A DNA stretch of 64,000 nucleotides from the NCBI RefSeq assembly GCF_004211955.1, contig NZ_RHJI01000020.1:1-64000 (forward strand), read 5' to 3'. The DNA is from Escherichia sp. E1V33. Its GTDB lineage: Bacteria; Pseudomonadota; Gammaproteobacteria; Enterobacterales; Enterobacteriaceae. Within the stretch, counting starts at the first letter, position 1; every line of letters begins with the position of its first letter. The position numbers were made by a program, and so were the translations under genes. Below the pieces are notes generated by a model. It made no database searches and had not been told where the DNA came from. It worked only from the letters and a program-made list of their open reading frames with translations. Below are positions 45,518-55,340 of this stretch, in pieces.

Positions 45518-45601
45518 CTGTTCCGTCCGTGAAAATAAGAGTCACAGATTCGACCTTCCGGGCTAACGATTGTTCTGTGGAGAAAATGTCCAGAAACGGA
45601 T

Positions 45602-45630
45602 AAAAAACTCCCGAAAAACCAGGGAGTTTC
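45602..45630 (-). terminator. Distal terminator of the gldA-fsaB-ptsA operon
   Basis: AAACTCCC (45605-45612) / GGGAGTTT (45622-45629), followed on the minus strand by a T run. A second hairpin with the same CTCCC/GGGAG core lies at 45758-45784, directly after gldA; the REP pair lies between them. Confidence 0.7.
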
Positions 45631-45647
45631 AGATTACTGGCACAGAG

Positions 45648-45747
45648 TGCCGGATGCGGCGTGAACGCCTTATCCGGCCTACAAAAGTACGCAAATTCAA
45701 TATATTGCAGAGATTTCGTAGGCCTGATAAGCGTAGCGCATCAGGCA
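45648..45747. repeat. REP pair downstream of gldA
   Basis: TGCCGGATGCGGCGTG...TATCCGGCCTAC (45648-45682) and GTAGGCCTGATAAGCG...GCATCAGGCA (45718-45747), inverted relative to each other. Confidence 0.88.
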
Positions 45748-45757
45748 ATTTTGCGTT

Positions 45758-45784
45758 CAAACTCCCGGACAAGCCGGGAGTTTG
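45758..45784 (-). terminator. Hairpin directly after gldA
   Basis: Perfect 11-bp stem CAAACTCCCGG (45758-45768) / CCGGGAGTTTG (45774-45784). No strong T run on the minus strand, so the distal hairpin at 45602-45630 probably completes termination. Confidence 0.65.
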
Positions 45785-45791
45785 GAGTAGG

Positions 45792-46895
45792 TTATTCCCA
45801 CTCTTGCAGGAAACGCTGCCCGTACTGGTCAGCTACCAGCAGTGCGGCGTAAACCTGATCTGGCGTCGCGCCGCCAGGCATGTTGTGAATGGTTTCACCT
45901 TCTGCACATGCCGCTTCTGCCACAATTCGCATTTTCGCCGGGACATCTTCTTTAATATCCAGTTGAGCGAGAGTTATTGGCAAACCTACCGCATGGCTAA
46001 GGGCAGCTACGGTTTCGATTTCCTCCACCGGCGCATTTTCCAGAACCAGCTGCGTCAGCGTACCGAATGCCACTTTTTCACCGTGATAATAGTGATGGGC
46101 ATCAGGAATGGCAGTCAGGCCATTATGCACCGCGTGCGCTGCCGCCAGACCACCGCTTTCAAAGCCAACACCGCTTAAATAAGTGTTCGCTTCAATCACG
46201 CGTTCCAGTGCCGGAGTCACTACATGCTGTTCGGCGGCGAGCATCGCTTTTTCGCCTTCTTCCAGCAAGGTGTTGTAGCACAGTTCAGCCAGCGCCAGCG
46301 CCGCCTGAGTGCACTTGCCGCCCGCCATGGTGGTCGCACCGCTACGAGAGCAGGCACGCGCTTCAAACCAGGTCGCCAGCGCATCGCCGATACCCGCCGC
46401 TAACAGACGCGCAGGTGCGCCCGCGACGATTTTAGTATCGACAATCACCATATTCGGGTTATTTGGCAGCAGCAGATAGCGGTCAAATTCACCTTCGTCA
46501 GTGTAGATAACGGAAAGAGCGCTACAAGGTGCGTCGGTTGAAGCAATGGTCGGGGCAATGGCGACCGGAACACCCATGAAATGTGCCAGTGCTTTGGCTG
46601 TATCGAGGGTTTTACCGCCGCCGATACCGAGAATTGCGCCACACTGAGCTGTTTCCGCAATGCCACGCAGACGGTCGATCTCATTTTGTGAACATTCGCC
46701 ACCAAACGGCGCAATTTTTACTACCAGTCCAGCATCTTTAAAGCTTTTCTCGACAGTGGATTGGGCAAAACCTAAAACAAATTTGTCACCCACCACTAAC
46801 CAGCGTTCTGCCAGCGGCTTCAGGTATTCGCCCAGACGATTAATCACATCAGAGCCCTGGATGTATTTACCCGGTGATTGAATAATGCGGTCCAT
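45792..46895 (-). CDS. gldA: Glycerol dehydrogenase GldA
   Basis: Zn2+- and NAD-dependent iron-containing-alcohol-dehydrogenase-family enzyme that interconverts glycerol and dihydroxyacetone and also reduces hydroxyacetone (to 1,2-propanediol) and methylglyoxal. The 367 residues carry the NAD-binding [12 protein letters not shown] and zinc-site residues in [28 protein letters not shown] and [11 protein letters not shown]. It follows fsaB by 10 bp and is the last gene of ptsA-fsaB-gldA. Confidence 0.97.
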   Translation of the reverse strand: MDRIIQSPGKYIQGSDVINRLGEYLKPLAERWLVVGDKFVLGFAQSTVEKSFKDAGLVVKIAPFGGECSQNEIDRLRGIAETAQCGAILGIGGGKTLDTAKALAHFMGVPVAIAPTIASTDAPCSALSVIYTDEGEFDRYLLLPNNPNMVIVDTKIVAGAPARLLAAGIGDALATWFEARACSRSGATTMAGGKCTQAALALAELCYNTLLEEGEKAMLAAEQHVVTPALERVIEANTYLSGVGFESGGLAAAHAVHNGLTAIPDAHHYYHGEKVAFGTLTQLVLENAPVEEIETVAALSHAVGLPITLAQLDIKEDVPAKMRIVAEAACAEGETIHNMPGGATPDQVYAALLVADQYGQRFLQEWE

Positions 46896-46905
46896 AATTG
46901 CTCCT

Positions 46906-47568
46906 TTAGAAATGAGTAGTGCCAAATGCGGCATTCCAGTCGTGTTCGAACTTCTCTATAGCTGACTCTACCGCAGGGGTGTTGAGCATTTGTTGCGCTA
47001 CATCTAAAGGCAGCGTGATGGACTCACATCCTGCCAGTAAACAGTCCAGCGCCTGACGCGGCGTTTTAAAGCTGGCCGCCAGCACCATGCTTTCTGGTGC
47101 GTGCATTTCTAACAGCGCTTGCAGCTCCTGAACCGTACGAATGCCGTCCCCGCCCTGGGCATCTACGCGGTTAACATACGGAGCAACGTATTTTGCCCCT
47201 GCCAGTGCGGCTAATAACCCTTGTGCGGCGCTATATACAGCGGTGCCAAGTGTAGTAATCCCCTCTTTTTTCAGTATTTTAATTGCTGCCAGACCTTCGG
47301 AAGTCACCGGGATTTTCACCACAATGCCCGGAATGGCGTCGCGCAGACGCTTCGCTTCTTCCACCATCCCCTGCGCGTCGCGGCTCATGGTCTGAGCAAA
47401 CAGAATGCACTCATCACCAATCGCTTTTTGCAGACGCGGCAGCACTTCCCAGATGGACTCCTTGCTGGCAGCGATAATGCTCGGGTTAGTTGTCACCCCG
47501 GCAATCGGGAATATGCGTGCCAGACGTTCGACTTCTGCGACGTTAGCGGTGTCCAGATACAGTTCCAT
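46906..47568 (-). CDS. fsaB: Fructose-6-phosphate aldolase 2
   Basis: Transaldolase-like class I aldolase (also called TalC) that splits fructose 6-phosphate into dihydroxyacetone and glyceraldehyde 3-phosphate; FSAs also use hydroxyacetone as donor. The 220 residues show the Schiff-base K85 in [13 protein letters not shown]6 in LYLDTANV and TTNPSI. Second gene of ptsA-fsaB-gldA, 11 bp after ptsA. Confidence 0.97.
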   Translation of the reverse strand: MELYLDTANVAEVERLARIFPIAGVTTNPSIIAASKESIWEVLPRLQKAIGDECILFAQTMSRDAQGMVEEAKRLRDAIPGIVVKIPVTSEGLAAIKILKKEGITTLGTAVYSAAQGLLAALAGAKYVAPYVNRVDAQGGDGIRTVQELQALLEMHAPESMVLAASFKTPRQALDCLLAGCESITLPLDVAQQMLNTPAVESAIEKFEHDWNAAFGTTHF

Positions 47569-47579
47569 GATGTTTCCTT

Positions 47580-50081
47580 TTACAGTTCCAGTTCATGTTG
47601 CAGCAGGCTGGCGATAGCGTCGGCAGAGGCGGCGTTAACCAGCGCGTTACGGAATTCTTCGTGCATGATGCGACGAGCGAGGCGCGAGAAAATGCGCATA
47701 TGCTGATCGCCTGCGGCGTGTTTATTCAGGGTTAACATAATGATGAATTGCGCTTCATCATCGCCCCAGCGTACCGGCGCTTGCAAACGTGCGACGCTGA
47801 TGGTGGATTGCTCAATATGTTCTGATTTGCTGTGCGGAATGGCAAAACTAAAGCCCAGACCGGTAGAGAAGACTGCCTCGCGCGCCCACAAGTCGGCTTC
47901 CAGTTTACGCGGATAGCGACAGCGGCCCGCCAGCAGCAGGTTATCGGTCATGCCTTTGAGCACTTCTTCTTTGCTGCGCCAGTCGCTTTCCAGCGTGATG
48001 CACTCAGCGGTGACCAGCGGCGCGTCCTGTTGGGTCATGCGGAATTGCGCCAGCAGGTGTTCCACTTCCAGCGAAGTACGGCAGGCCATTGCCTGGTTGA
48101 GCAACTGGCGGCACTCACGGCTATCAAGTTGCGCCATTCGCGCTTTCGCTGCCGGAATTGACGGTGCGCTCATGCTCAGCTCATCCAGCCCTAAACCGAT
48201 CAGCAACGGCAGCACGGAACCTTTCGCTCCCAGTTCACCGCACAGACCAATCCATTTGCCCTGGCGATGCACCGCCTGCACGGCGTAATCGAGCGCCCGC
48301 AAGAATGCCGGATTCAGGCTGTTGTAGTGACGAGTAACCTTAGCGTTATCGCGATCCACTGCCAGCAGATATTGCGTCAGGTCATTACTACCAATACTAA
48401 AGAAATCAATCTCTTCGCAGCATTGATCGATGATGAACATCACCGACGGCACTTCCAGCATGATGCCGAGCTGGATCTTCTCATCAAACGGAATGTGTTC
48501 GTTACGCAGTTGCTGTTTGGCTTCCGCCAGTTTTTCTTTCACCCATAAGATCTCTTCCATTGAGGAGATCATCGGGATCATGATTTTCAGGCTGCCGTGA
48601 GCAGAGGCACGGAGGATCGACCGTAGTTGTGTGGTGAACAGCGAGGCGTATTCTTCATAAATACGCACCGCGCGATAACCGAGGAACGGGTTAGCTTCTG
48701 CCGGAATGTTCAGATAATCAACAGGTTTGTCACCGCCAATATCCATAGTGCGCACAATAATGCTGCGTCCGTTGGCGGACTCCAGCGCCTGACAAAAAAT
48801 GTTGTACAGCTCGCTTTCGCCCGGTGCGCTGGTGCGATCCATATAGAGCATTTCAGTGCGGAACAAACCGACGCCTTCCGCACCATTGCCGAATGCGGCC
48901 TGTGCTTCCACGGAGTGAGCGATGTTAGCGGCAATTTCAATGCGGATACCGTCAGCGGTACGGGCTTGTTGGGTCAACCAGACACGCTGTTGCTCACGAA
49001 GGGCGTCCTGTACGCGGGCTTCTTGCTGATAATAACGGGCTACGGCTTCCCCTGGCTCAACCACAATCGCCCCAGCGTTGCCGTCGATATAAATCGTTTG
49101 ATGCTGCCACGGAGTGAGGGCATCAATATCTACACCAACCAGCGTGGGAATGTTGAACGAACGGGCAAGGATCACCGTGTGTGAGGTGGTGCCGCCGCTT
49201 TTCAGTAACAGACCTTTGAGGTGATTTTTATCCAGTTCGAGGAACTGGCTGGGGGTCAGTTCATCAGCCATACAAATGGCGGGCTGCGTCAGTTTGCCCG
49301 GTGCCGGGAAGCGTTGCTCACCGTAGATTTGCTGGAGTAACTGGAAGCAGACGTCGCGTACGTCCAGGGCACGTTCTTGCAGGTAGCTGCTGCTGGAACG
49401 GGCGAACTCTTCGCAGAAGTGGTGTGCACTGGCAACAATCGCTTCTGCACAGCTTAACCCCTCGCTGATGCCTGCCAGTAAGTGCTGACGTAAAGAGGTA
49501 TCGCCAGCCAGCGATCGGTGAGCTTCCAGAATCGCGCTGGTGGCACCGTCGCTATCCAGCAGACGAAACTCAATGTTTTTCATCACCAGCATCAGGCCGT
49601 TTTCCAGCGCGGATTGCTCGGCGTCGACACCTTTGGCGGCGGGAAGATTACCCAGCGCATTGAGATCTAAAGAAGAGATCGGCGTCAGAATGCCGCCTGC
49701 GCTACCACTGCATACGGTGCGGGCGCGAATAATACGTGGATTCAAATTAGTGAGTGAAACCGGCAGCGGCTCCAGTTCATCAGATTTTACTTCCGCCAGC
49801 GGCGCGTCGCAGTGGGGGAATTCATCACGCAGCCATTGGCTCAAACGCTGGTGCGCTTCTTGTTCGTCGGCCCCGGAAATCAGTAACTGGCAGTTATCGC
49901 CCACCAGCGTATCGGTGCCAATCAGCGCCAGGGCGCTTTTGGCGTCACCTTTACGTTCAGTACGCAGGTTATGCCACTCAATTTGAGATGAAAAAGTATT
50001 ACACAGCGTTTCAACGTGGCTTGCCGGACGCGCATGTACGCCGTTAGGCAGCTCACAAATAAATTCCACAATCAGGGCCAT
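47580..50081 (-). CDS. ptsA: PtsA (FrwA): HPr-EI-IIA-Fru fusion phosphotransferase
   Basis: Multidomain PTS protein of 833 residues: HPr-like domain (about 1-90, H16 in [10 protein letters not shown]), Enzyme I domain (about 115-680, phospho-His in [12 protein letters not shown] near residue 300, PEP-binding region [10 protein letters not shown]), and a IIA-Fru domain (about 690-833, His in AIPHSKSEH). This gives a self-contained phosphoryl chain for the FrwBC permease encoded divergently at 50391. The HPr part keeps the phospho-His. Confidence 0.96.
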   Translation of the reverse strand: MALIVEFICELPNGVHARPASHVETLCNTFSSQIEWHNLRTERKGDAKSALALIGTDTLVGDNCQLLISGADEQEAHQRLSQWLRDEFPHCDAPLAEVKSDELEPLPVSLTNLNPRIIRARTVCSGSAGGILTPISSLDLNALGNLPAAKGVDAEQSALENGLMLVMKNIEFRLLDSDGATSAILEAHRSLAGDTSLRQHLLAGISEGLSCAEAIVASAHHFCEEFARSSSSYLQERALDVRDVCFQLLQQIYGEQRFPAPGKLTQPAICMADELTPSQFLELDKNHLKGLLLKSGGTTSHTVILARSFNIPTLVGVDIDALTPWQHQTIYIDGNAGAIVVEPGEAVARYYQQEARVQDALREQQRVWLTQQARTADGIRIEIAANIAHSVEAQAAFGNGAEGVGLFRTEMLYMDRTSAPGESELYNIFCQALESANGRSIIVRTMDIGGDKPVDYLNIPAEANPFLGYRAVRIYEEYASLFTTQLRSILRASAHGSLKIMIPMISSMEEILWVKEKLAEAKQQLRNEHIPFDEKIQLGIMLEVPSVMFIIDQCCEEIDFFSIGSNDLTQYLLAVDRDNAKVTRHYNSLNPAFLRALDYAVQAVHRQGKWIGLCGELGAKGSVLPLLIGLGLDELSMSAPSIPAAKARMAQLDSRECRQLLNQAMACRTSLEVEHLLAQFRMTQQDAPLVTAECITLESDWRSKEEVLKGMTDNLLLAGRCRYPRKLEADLWAREAVFSTGLGFSFAIPHSKSEHIEQSTISVARLQAPVRWGDDEAQFIIMLTLNKHAAGDQHMRIFSRLARRIMHEEFRNALVNAASADAIASLLQHELEL

Positions 50082-50390
50082 TGCCTCTCTCCCGGTACGG
50101 TTTTCTGTTTACAGGATAAGAGCGCACGGCAACGGCCTGCCATGTGACAAATCTGCCAAAAGCTGGACAAATGTAATGTAACCGCTAATTTGCGACGCGT
50201 CTCACAAGACGCGCCATTCCGGCATGATTCCGAGTTAACGCAAGTTATGAGGCGGATCGCATTTTTGTACTGACATTACAAAAGTCCAGTAAATGGCCTT
50301 TTTATCCACTGTTTGACCTGCCTGCGATTGCCTATTGTTTCTCCCATCAAAAAATATGGACATAGGCTTGGGTAAGCCTGGGAGCAGCTT
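50082..50390. promoter_or_regulatory. Divergent control region ptsA / frwC
   Basis: A 309-base gap between the divergent operons. An IR CGCGTCT (50196-50202) / AGACGCG (50207-50213) with a CACA loop lies near the middle and is a candidate operator, for instance for YijO. The frwC start has GGGAG at 50381-50385. I did not find a clear CRP site. Confidence 0.45.
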
Positions 50391-51470
50391 ATGAATGAGT
50401 TGGTACAGATCCTGAAAAACACCCGTCAGCATTTAATGACGGGCGTTTCACACATGATTCCCTTCGTGGTATCGGGTGGTATTTTGCTGGCGGTTTCCGT
50501 CATGTTGTATGGCAAAGGCGCAGTGCCGGATGCCGTAGCCGATCCGAATCTGAAAAAACTGTTTGATATCGGTGTTGCAGGTTTGACGTTGATGGTGCCT
50601 TTCCTCGCCGCTTACATCGGTTATTCCATTGCAGAGCGTTCTGCGCTGGCACCGTGCGCTATCGGTGCCTGGGTTGGTAACAGCTTTGGCGCGGGCTTCT
50701 TTGGTGCGCTGATCGCCGGGATTATCGGCGGCATCGTGGTGCATTACCTGAAGAAAATTCCGGTGCATAAAGTTCTGCGCTCGGTGATGCCCATCTTCAT
50801 CATTCCGATCGTCGGCACACTGATTACCGCAGGCATCATGATGTGGGGTCTGGGCGAGCCGGTGGGAGCGTTGACCAACAGCCTGACTCAGTGGCTTCAG
50901 GGGATGCAGCAGGGCAGCATTGTTATGCTGGCGGTGATCATGGGTCTGATGCTGGCGTTCGATATGGGCGGTCCGGTTAACAAAGTGGCCTATGCCTTCA
51001 TGCTGATTTGCGTTGCTCAGGGTGTTTATACCGTGGTGGCCATTGCTGCCGTGGGTATTTGTATCCCGCCGCTGGGGATGGGGCTGGCGACGCTGATTGG
51101 TCGTAAAAATTTCTCCGCAGAAGAGCGCGAAACCGGTAAAGCGGCGCTGGTGATGGGGTGCGTTGGGGTTACTGAAGGGGCGATTCCTTTCGCCGCTGCC
51201 GATCCGTTGCGTGTCATTCCTTCCATCATGGTCGGTTCTGTTTGTGGTGCGGTAACTGCGGCGCTGGTCGGTGCGCAGTGCTATGCAGGCTGGGGTGGTC
51301 TGATTGTACTGCCGGTGGTTGAAGGCAAGCTGGGTTATATCGCAGCAGTGGCTGTCGGAGCAGTGGTGACGGCTGTTTGTGTGAACGTGCTGAAAAGTCT
51401 GGCGCGTAAAAATGGATCTTCTACTGATGAAAAAGAAGACGATCTGGATTTGGATTTTGAAATTAATTAA
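50391..51470 (+). CDS. frwC: FrwC, fructose-type PTS IIC permease
   Basis: Inner-membrane IIC protein of the fructose-mannitol superfamily, 359 residues with about nine hydrophobic segments. Family marks are HMIPFVVSGGILLA, GPVNKVAYAF and VGVTEGAIPFAAADPLRVIPS. It works with FrwB (IIB) and PtsA (IIA/EI/HPr). The native substrate is not established. Its ending DDLDLDFEIN is acidic and soluble. frwB follows 14 bp later. Confidence 0.95.
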   Translation: MNELVQILKNTRQHLMTGVSHMIPFVVSGGILLAVSVMLYGKGAVPDAVADPNLKKLFDIGVAGLTLMVPFLAAYIGYSIAERSALAPCAIGAWVGNSFGAGFFGALIAGIIGGIVVHYLKKIPVHKVLRSVMPIFIIPIVGTLITAGIMMWGLGEPVGALTNSLTQWLQGMQQGSIVMLAVIMGLMLAFDMGGPVNKVAYAFMLICVAQGVYTVVAIAAVGICIPPLGMGLATLIGRKNFSAEERETGKAALVMGCVGVTEGAIPFAAADPLRVIPSIMVGSVCGAVTAALVGAQCYAGWGGLIVLPVVEGKLGYIAAVAVGAVVTAVCVNVLKSLARKNGSSTDEKEDDLDLDFEIN

Positions 51471-51484
51471 TTGAGGAACGAGCC

Positions 51485-51805
51485 ATGACGAAAATTATTG
51501 CAGTAACCGCGTGTCCATCTGGTGTTGCCCATACTTATATGGCGGCAGAGGCGCTGGAAAGTGCCGCGAAAGCAAAAGGCTGGGAAGTGAAAGTAGAAAC
51601 CCAGGGCTCGATTGGTCTGGAAAACGAACTGACTGCGGAAGATGTGGCGAGCGCCGATATGGTGATTCTGACCAAAGATATCGGCATCAAGTTTGAAGAG
51701 CGTTTTGCTGGCAAGACCATTGTGCGCGTCAACATCAGCGACGCGGTAAAACGCGCTGACGCCATTATGAGCAAAATTGAAGCTCACCTGGCGCAAACCG
51801 CTTAA
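51485..51805 (+). CDS. frwB: FrwB, fructose-type PTS IIB
   Basis: Cytoplasmic 106-residue IIB-Fru domain with the phospho-Cys motif VTACPSGVAHTYMAAEAL (Cys near residue 11). It passes phosphate from the PtsA IIA domain to the sugar bound by FrwC. It precedes pflD by 50 bp, with a hairpin (CCCGCCCGTAAGGGCGGG) in the gap. Confidence 0.95.
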   Translation: MTKIIAVTACPSGVAHTYMAAEALESAAKAKGWEVKVETQGSIGLENELTAEDVASADMVILTKDIGIKFEERFAGKTIVRVNISDAVKRADAIMSKIEAHLAQTA

Positions 51806-51855
51806 GTTCTTATCCCGCCCGTAAGGGCGGGTTCGCTTTCCCACAGGAGTTCCTC

Positions 51856-54153
51856 ATGACGAATCGTATCTCTCGCCTCAAAACTGCACTGTTTGCCAAT
51901 ACCCGTGAAATCTCGCTGGAGCGTGCGCTGCTTTATACCGCCAGCCATCGGCAAACCGAAGGCGAACCGGTGATATTGCGCCGGGCGAAAGCAACAGCGT
52001 ATATCCTTGAACATGTTGAAATTTCGATTCGTGATGAAGAACTGATTGCCGGTAACCGCACCGTAAAACCGCGCGCCGGGATTATGTCGCCGGAAATGGA
52101 CCCTTACTGGCTGCTGAAAGAGCTGGATCAATTCCCGACGCGTCCGCAGGACCGCTTTGCTATCAGCGAAGAAGATAAACGTATCTACCGCGAAGAGTTG
52201 TTCCCGTACTGGGAAAAACGTTCGATGAAAGATTTCATCAACGGGCAGATGACGGATGAAGTAAAAGCCGCGACCAGCACGCAGATTTTCAGCATCAACC
52301 AGACGGATAAAGGCCAGGGGCACATTATTATTGATTACCCGCGCCTGCTGAATCACGGGCTGGGTGAGCTGGTGGCGCAAATGCAGCAACATTGTCAGCA
52401 ACAGCCGGTGAATCACTTTTATCAGGCAGCGCTGTTACTGCTGGAAGCCTCGCGGAAACACATTTTGCGTTACGCCGAACTGGCGGAAACGATGGCGGCA
52501 AACTGCACAGATGCCCAGCGTCGCGAAGAACTGCTGACTATTGCGGAGATCTCCCGCCATAACGCCGAACATAAGCCGCAGACGTTCTGGCAGGCGTGCC
52601 AGTTGTTCTGGTACATGAACATCATCCTGCAATACGAATCCAACGCCAGTTCGCTGTCGCTGGGGCGCTTCGACCAGTATATGTTGCCGTTCTATCAGGC
52701 ATCTTTAACCCAGGGCGAAGATCCGGCGTTTCTGAAAGAACTGCTCGAATCTTTATGGGTGAAATGCAACGACATTGTGCTGTTGCGCTCCACCAGCAGC
52801 GCGCGTTATTTCGCAGGTTTCCCGACTGGCTATACCGCACTGCTCGGCGGGTTAACCGAGAACGGACGTAGCGCGGTGAACGTGCTTTCGTTCCTCTGCC
52901 TCGATGCCTATCAAAGCGTACAATTACCGCAACCGAACCTAGGGGTGCGCACTAACGCCTTGATCGACACGCCGTTCCTGATGAAAACCGCAGAAACCAT
53001 TCGCCTCGGCACCGGTATTCCGCAAATCTTTAACGATGAAGTGGTGGTGCCAGCGTTCCTCAACCGTGGCGTTTCGCTGGAAGATGCGCGCGACTATTCC
53101 GTAGTGGGCTGTGTGGAATTATCTATTCCCGGCAGAACCTACGGCTTGCATGACATCGCGATGTTTAATCTGCTGAAAGTGATGGAAATCTGCCTGCATG
53201 AAAATGAAGGCAATGCTGCGCTGACTTATGAAGGTTTACTGGAGCAGATCCGCGCCAAGATCAGCCACTACATCACCCTGATGGTTGAGGGCAGCAATAT
53301 TTGTGATATCGGCCATCGCGACTGGGCACCTGTACCGCTGCTCTCGTCTTTTATCAGCGATTGTCTGGAAAAAGGTCGCGATATTACCGATGGCGGCGCG
53401 CGTTATAACTTCTCCGGCGTACAGGGAATTGGTATCGCCAACCTGAGCGATTCTCTCCATGCGTTGAAAGGGATGGTTTTTGATCAACAGCGTTTAAGTT
53501 TTGACGAATTGCTGTCGGTATTAAAAGCCAACTTCGCAACGCCAGAAGGCGAAAAAGTCCGTGCTCGCTTAATTAACCGCTTCGAGAAATACGGTAATGA
53601 TATCGACGAGGTGGATAACATCAGCGCCGAACTGTTGCGCCACTACTGCAAAGAAGTGGAAAAATACCAGAACCCGCGCGGCGGCTACTTCACGCCGGGA
53701 TCGTATACCGTTTCTGCTCACGTCCCGTTGGGATCGGTGGTTGGCGCGACGCCAGACGGTCGTTTTGCCGGGGAACAGCTGGCAGACGGCGGCTTGTCAC
53801 CCATGCTGGGCCAGGACGCACAAGGGCCAACGGCGGTACTGAAGTCAGTCAGTAAGCTCGATAACACGCTGCTGTCTAACGGTACGTTGCTGAACGTGAA
53901 ATTCACCCCGACGACCCTGGAAGGTGAAGCGGGATTACGCAAACTGGCCGACTTCTTACGGGCATTTACCCAGCTTAAGTTACAACATATTCAGTTTAAC
54001 GTGGTGAACGCTGACACGTTGCGGGAAGCGCAACAGCGCCCACAGGACTATGCCGGGCTGGTGGTGCGCGTTGCCGGATACAGCGCCTTCTTTGTCGAAC
54101 TGTCGAAGGAGATCCAGGATGACATCATCCGCCGGACAGCGCATCAGCTGTAA
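51856..54153 (+). CDS. pflD: PflD glycyl radical enzyme, dehydratase-type signature
   Basis: 765-residue glycyl radical enzyme, conventionally annotated formate acetyltransferase 2. The radical Gly741 lies in VVRVAGYSAFF near the C-terminus. The thiyl Cys is C419 in SVVGCVELSIPG, followed by Glu421. This single Cys-x-Glu is the mark of dehydratase or C-O lyase GREs; pyruvate formate-lyases have two adjacent Cys. Hence a PFL reaction is unlikely. Clustered with its activase PflC, a fructose-type PTS and an aldolase, it probably acts on a phosphorylated sugar or polyol. Confidence 0.93.
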   Translation: MTNRISRLKTALFANTREISLERALLYTASHRQTEGEPVILRRAKATAYILEHVEISIRDEELIAGNRTVKPRAGIMSPEMDPYWLLKELDQFPTRPQDRFAISEEDKRIYREELFPYWEKRSMKDFINGQMTDEVKAATSTQIFSINQTDKGQGHIIIDYPRLLNHGLGELVAQMQQHCQQQPVNHFYQAALLLLEASRKHILRYAELAETMAANCTDAQRREELLTIAEISRHNAEHKPQTFWQACQLFWYMNIILQYESNASSLSLGRFDQYMLPFYQASLTQGEDPAFLKELLESLWVKCNDIVLLRSTSSARYFAGFPTGYTALLGGLTENGRSAVNVLSFLCLDAYQSVQLPQPNLGVRTNALIDTPFLMKTAETIRLGTGIPQIFNDEVVVPAFLNRGVSLEDARDYSVVGCVELSIPGRTYGLHDIAMFNLLKVMEICLHENEGNAALTYEGLLEQIRAKISHYITLMVEGSNICDIGHRDWAPVPLLSSFISDCLEKGRDITDGGARYNFSGVQGIGIANLSDSLHALKGMVFDQQRLSFDELLSVLKANFATPEGEKVRARLINRFEKYGNDIDEVDNISAELLRHYCKEVEKYQNPRGGYFTPGSYTVSAHVPLGSVVGATPDGRFAGEQLADGGLSPMLGQDAQGPTAVLKSVSKLDNTLLSNGTLLNVKFTPTTLEGEAGLRKLADFLRAFTQLKLQHIQFNVVNADTLREAQQRPQDYAGLVVRVAGYSAFFVELSKEIQDDIIRRTAHQL

Positions 54154-54997
54154 CGTTGTGGAAACGCGCCGCGATGATGTGGCGCGCATTTTCAACATTC
54201 AGCGTTATTCACTGAATGACGGCGAGGGCATTCGTACGGTGGTCTTTTTTAAAGGCTGTCCACATCTTTGCCCGTGGTGTGCTAATCCGGAGTCGATCTC
54301 CGGCAAAATCCAGACGGTGCGCAGAGATGCGAAATGCCTGCACTGCGCAAAATGTTTACGCGATGCAGATGAATGCCCCTCCGGGGCGTTTGAACGGATT
54401 GGTCGCGATATCAGCCTTGACGCGCTGGAACGGGAAGTGATGAAAGATGACATTTTCTTTCGCACGTCCGGCGGCGGCGTCACGCTTTCTGGCGGCGAAG
54501 TGTTAATGCAGGCGGAGTTTGCTACCCGTTTTTTACAGCGGCTTCGGTTGTGGGGTGTGTCATGCGCCATCGAAACTGCCGGAGACGCGCCAGCCAGCAA
54601 GCTGTTACCGCTGGCGAAATTGTGCGATGAAGTATTGTTCGATTTAAAAATTATGGACGCGACTCAGGCGCGGGATGTGGTGAAGATGAACCTGCCACGC
54701 GTGCTGGAGAATCTGCGTTTGCTGGTGAGTGAGGGTGTCAACGTGATCCCGCGTTTACCGCTGATCCCTGGTTTCACGCTCAGCCGGGAGAATATGCAGC
54801 AGGCGCTGGACGTGCTGATCACGCTGAATATCAGGCAGATCCATCTGTTACCGTTTCATCAGTACGGCGAGCCGAAATACCGCCTGCTGGGGAAAACATG
54901 GTCGATGAAAGACGTTGCTGCGCCGTCGTCAGCCGATGTGGCAACGATGCGCGAAATGGCAGAACGGGCCGGATTTCAGGTTACCGTGGGAGGTTAA
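54119..54997 (+). CDS. pflC: PflC glycyl-radical-enzyme activase
   Basis: Radical-SAM enzyme that installs the glycyl radical on PflD. The 292 residues show the CxxxCxxC cluster motif (C47, C51, C54 in KGCPHLCPWCANP), an inserted Cys-rich segment (C73, C76, C79, C86), and GGGVTLSGGEVLMQ. The insert fits a ferredoxin-like extra [4Fe-4S] site, found in dehydratase-type GRE activases and absent from short PFL-activating enzymes. Its start overlaps the end of pflD by 35 nt. Confidence 0.94.
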   Translation: MTSSAGQRISCNVVETRRDDVARIFNIQRYSLNDGEGIRTVVFFKGCPHLCPWCANPESISGKIQTVRRDAKCLHCAKCLRDADECPSGAFERIGRDISLDALEREVMKDDIFFRTSGGGVTLSGGEVLMQAEFATRFLQRLRLWGVSCAIETAGDAPASKLLPLAKLCDEVLFDLKIMDATQARDVVKMNLPRVLENLRLLVSEGVNVIPRLPLIPGFTLSRENMQQALDVLITLNIRQIHLLPFHQYGEPKYRLLGKTWSMKDVAAPSSADVATMREMAERAGFQVTVGG

Positions 54998-54998
54998 A

Positions 54999-55340
54999 AT
55001 GGCATACCTGGTGGCAGTAACCGCCTGCGTGAGCGGCGTGGCGCATACTTATATGGCGGCGGAACGGCTGGAAAAGTTGTGCCTGTTAGAGAAGTGGGGA
55101 GTCAGCATTGAAACTCAGGGCGCGCTGGGAACGGAGAATCGTTTAGCGGACGAGGATATCCGTCGGGCGGATGTTGCTCTGTTGATTACGGATATCGAGC
55201 TTGCCGGTGCCGAGCGATTTGAACATTGCCGCTATGTGCAATGCAGCATCTACGCGTTCCTGCGTGAGCCGCAGCGGGTGATGAGCGCAGTGCGCAAAGT
55301 GCTTTCTGCGCCACAGCAAACCCATCTTATTCTGGAGTAG
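54999..55340 (+). CDS. frwD: FrwD, second PTS IIB-like protein
   Basis: 113-residue paralogue of FrwB with VTACVSGVAHTYMAAERLE, keeping the Cys of the IIB site. It starts 1 bp after pflC (GGAGG in the end of pflC is the RBS). Its job beside FrwB is not known; it could phosphorylate a different substrate or sense PTS state. Its end overlaps the convergent yijO gene by 14 nt. Confidence 0.92.
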   Translation: MAYLVAVTACVSGVAHTYMAAERLEKLCLLEKWGVSIETQGALGTENRLADEDIRRADVALLITDIELAGAERFEHCRYVQCSIYAFLREPQRVMSAVRKVLSAPQQTHLILE

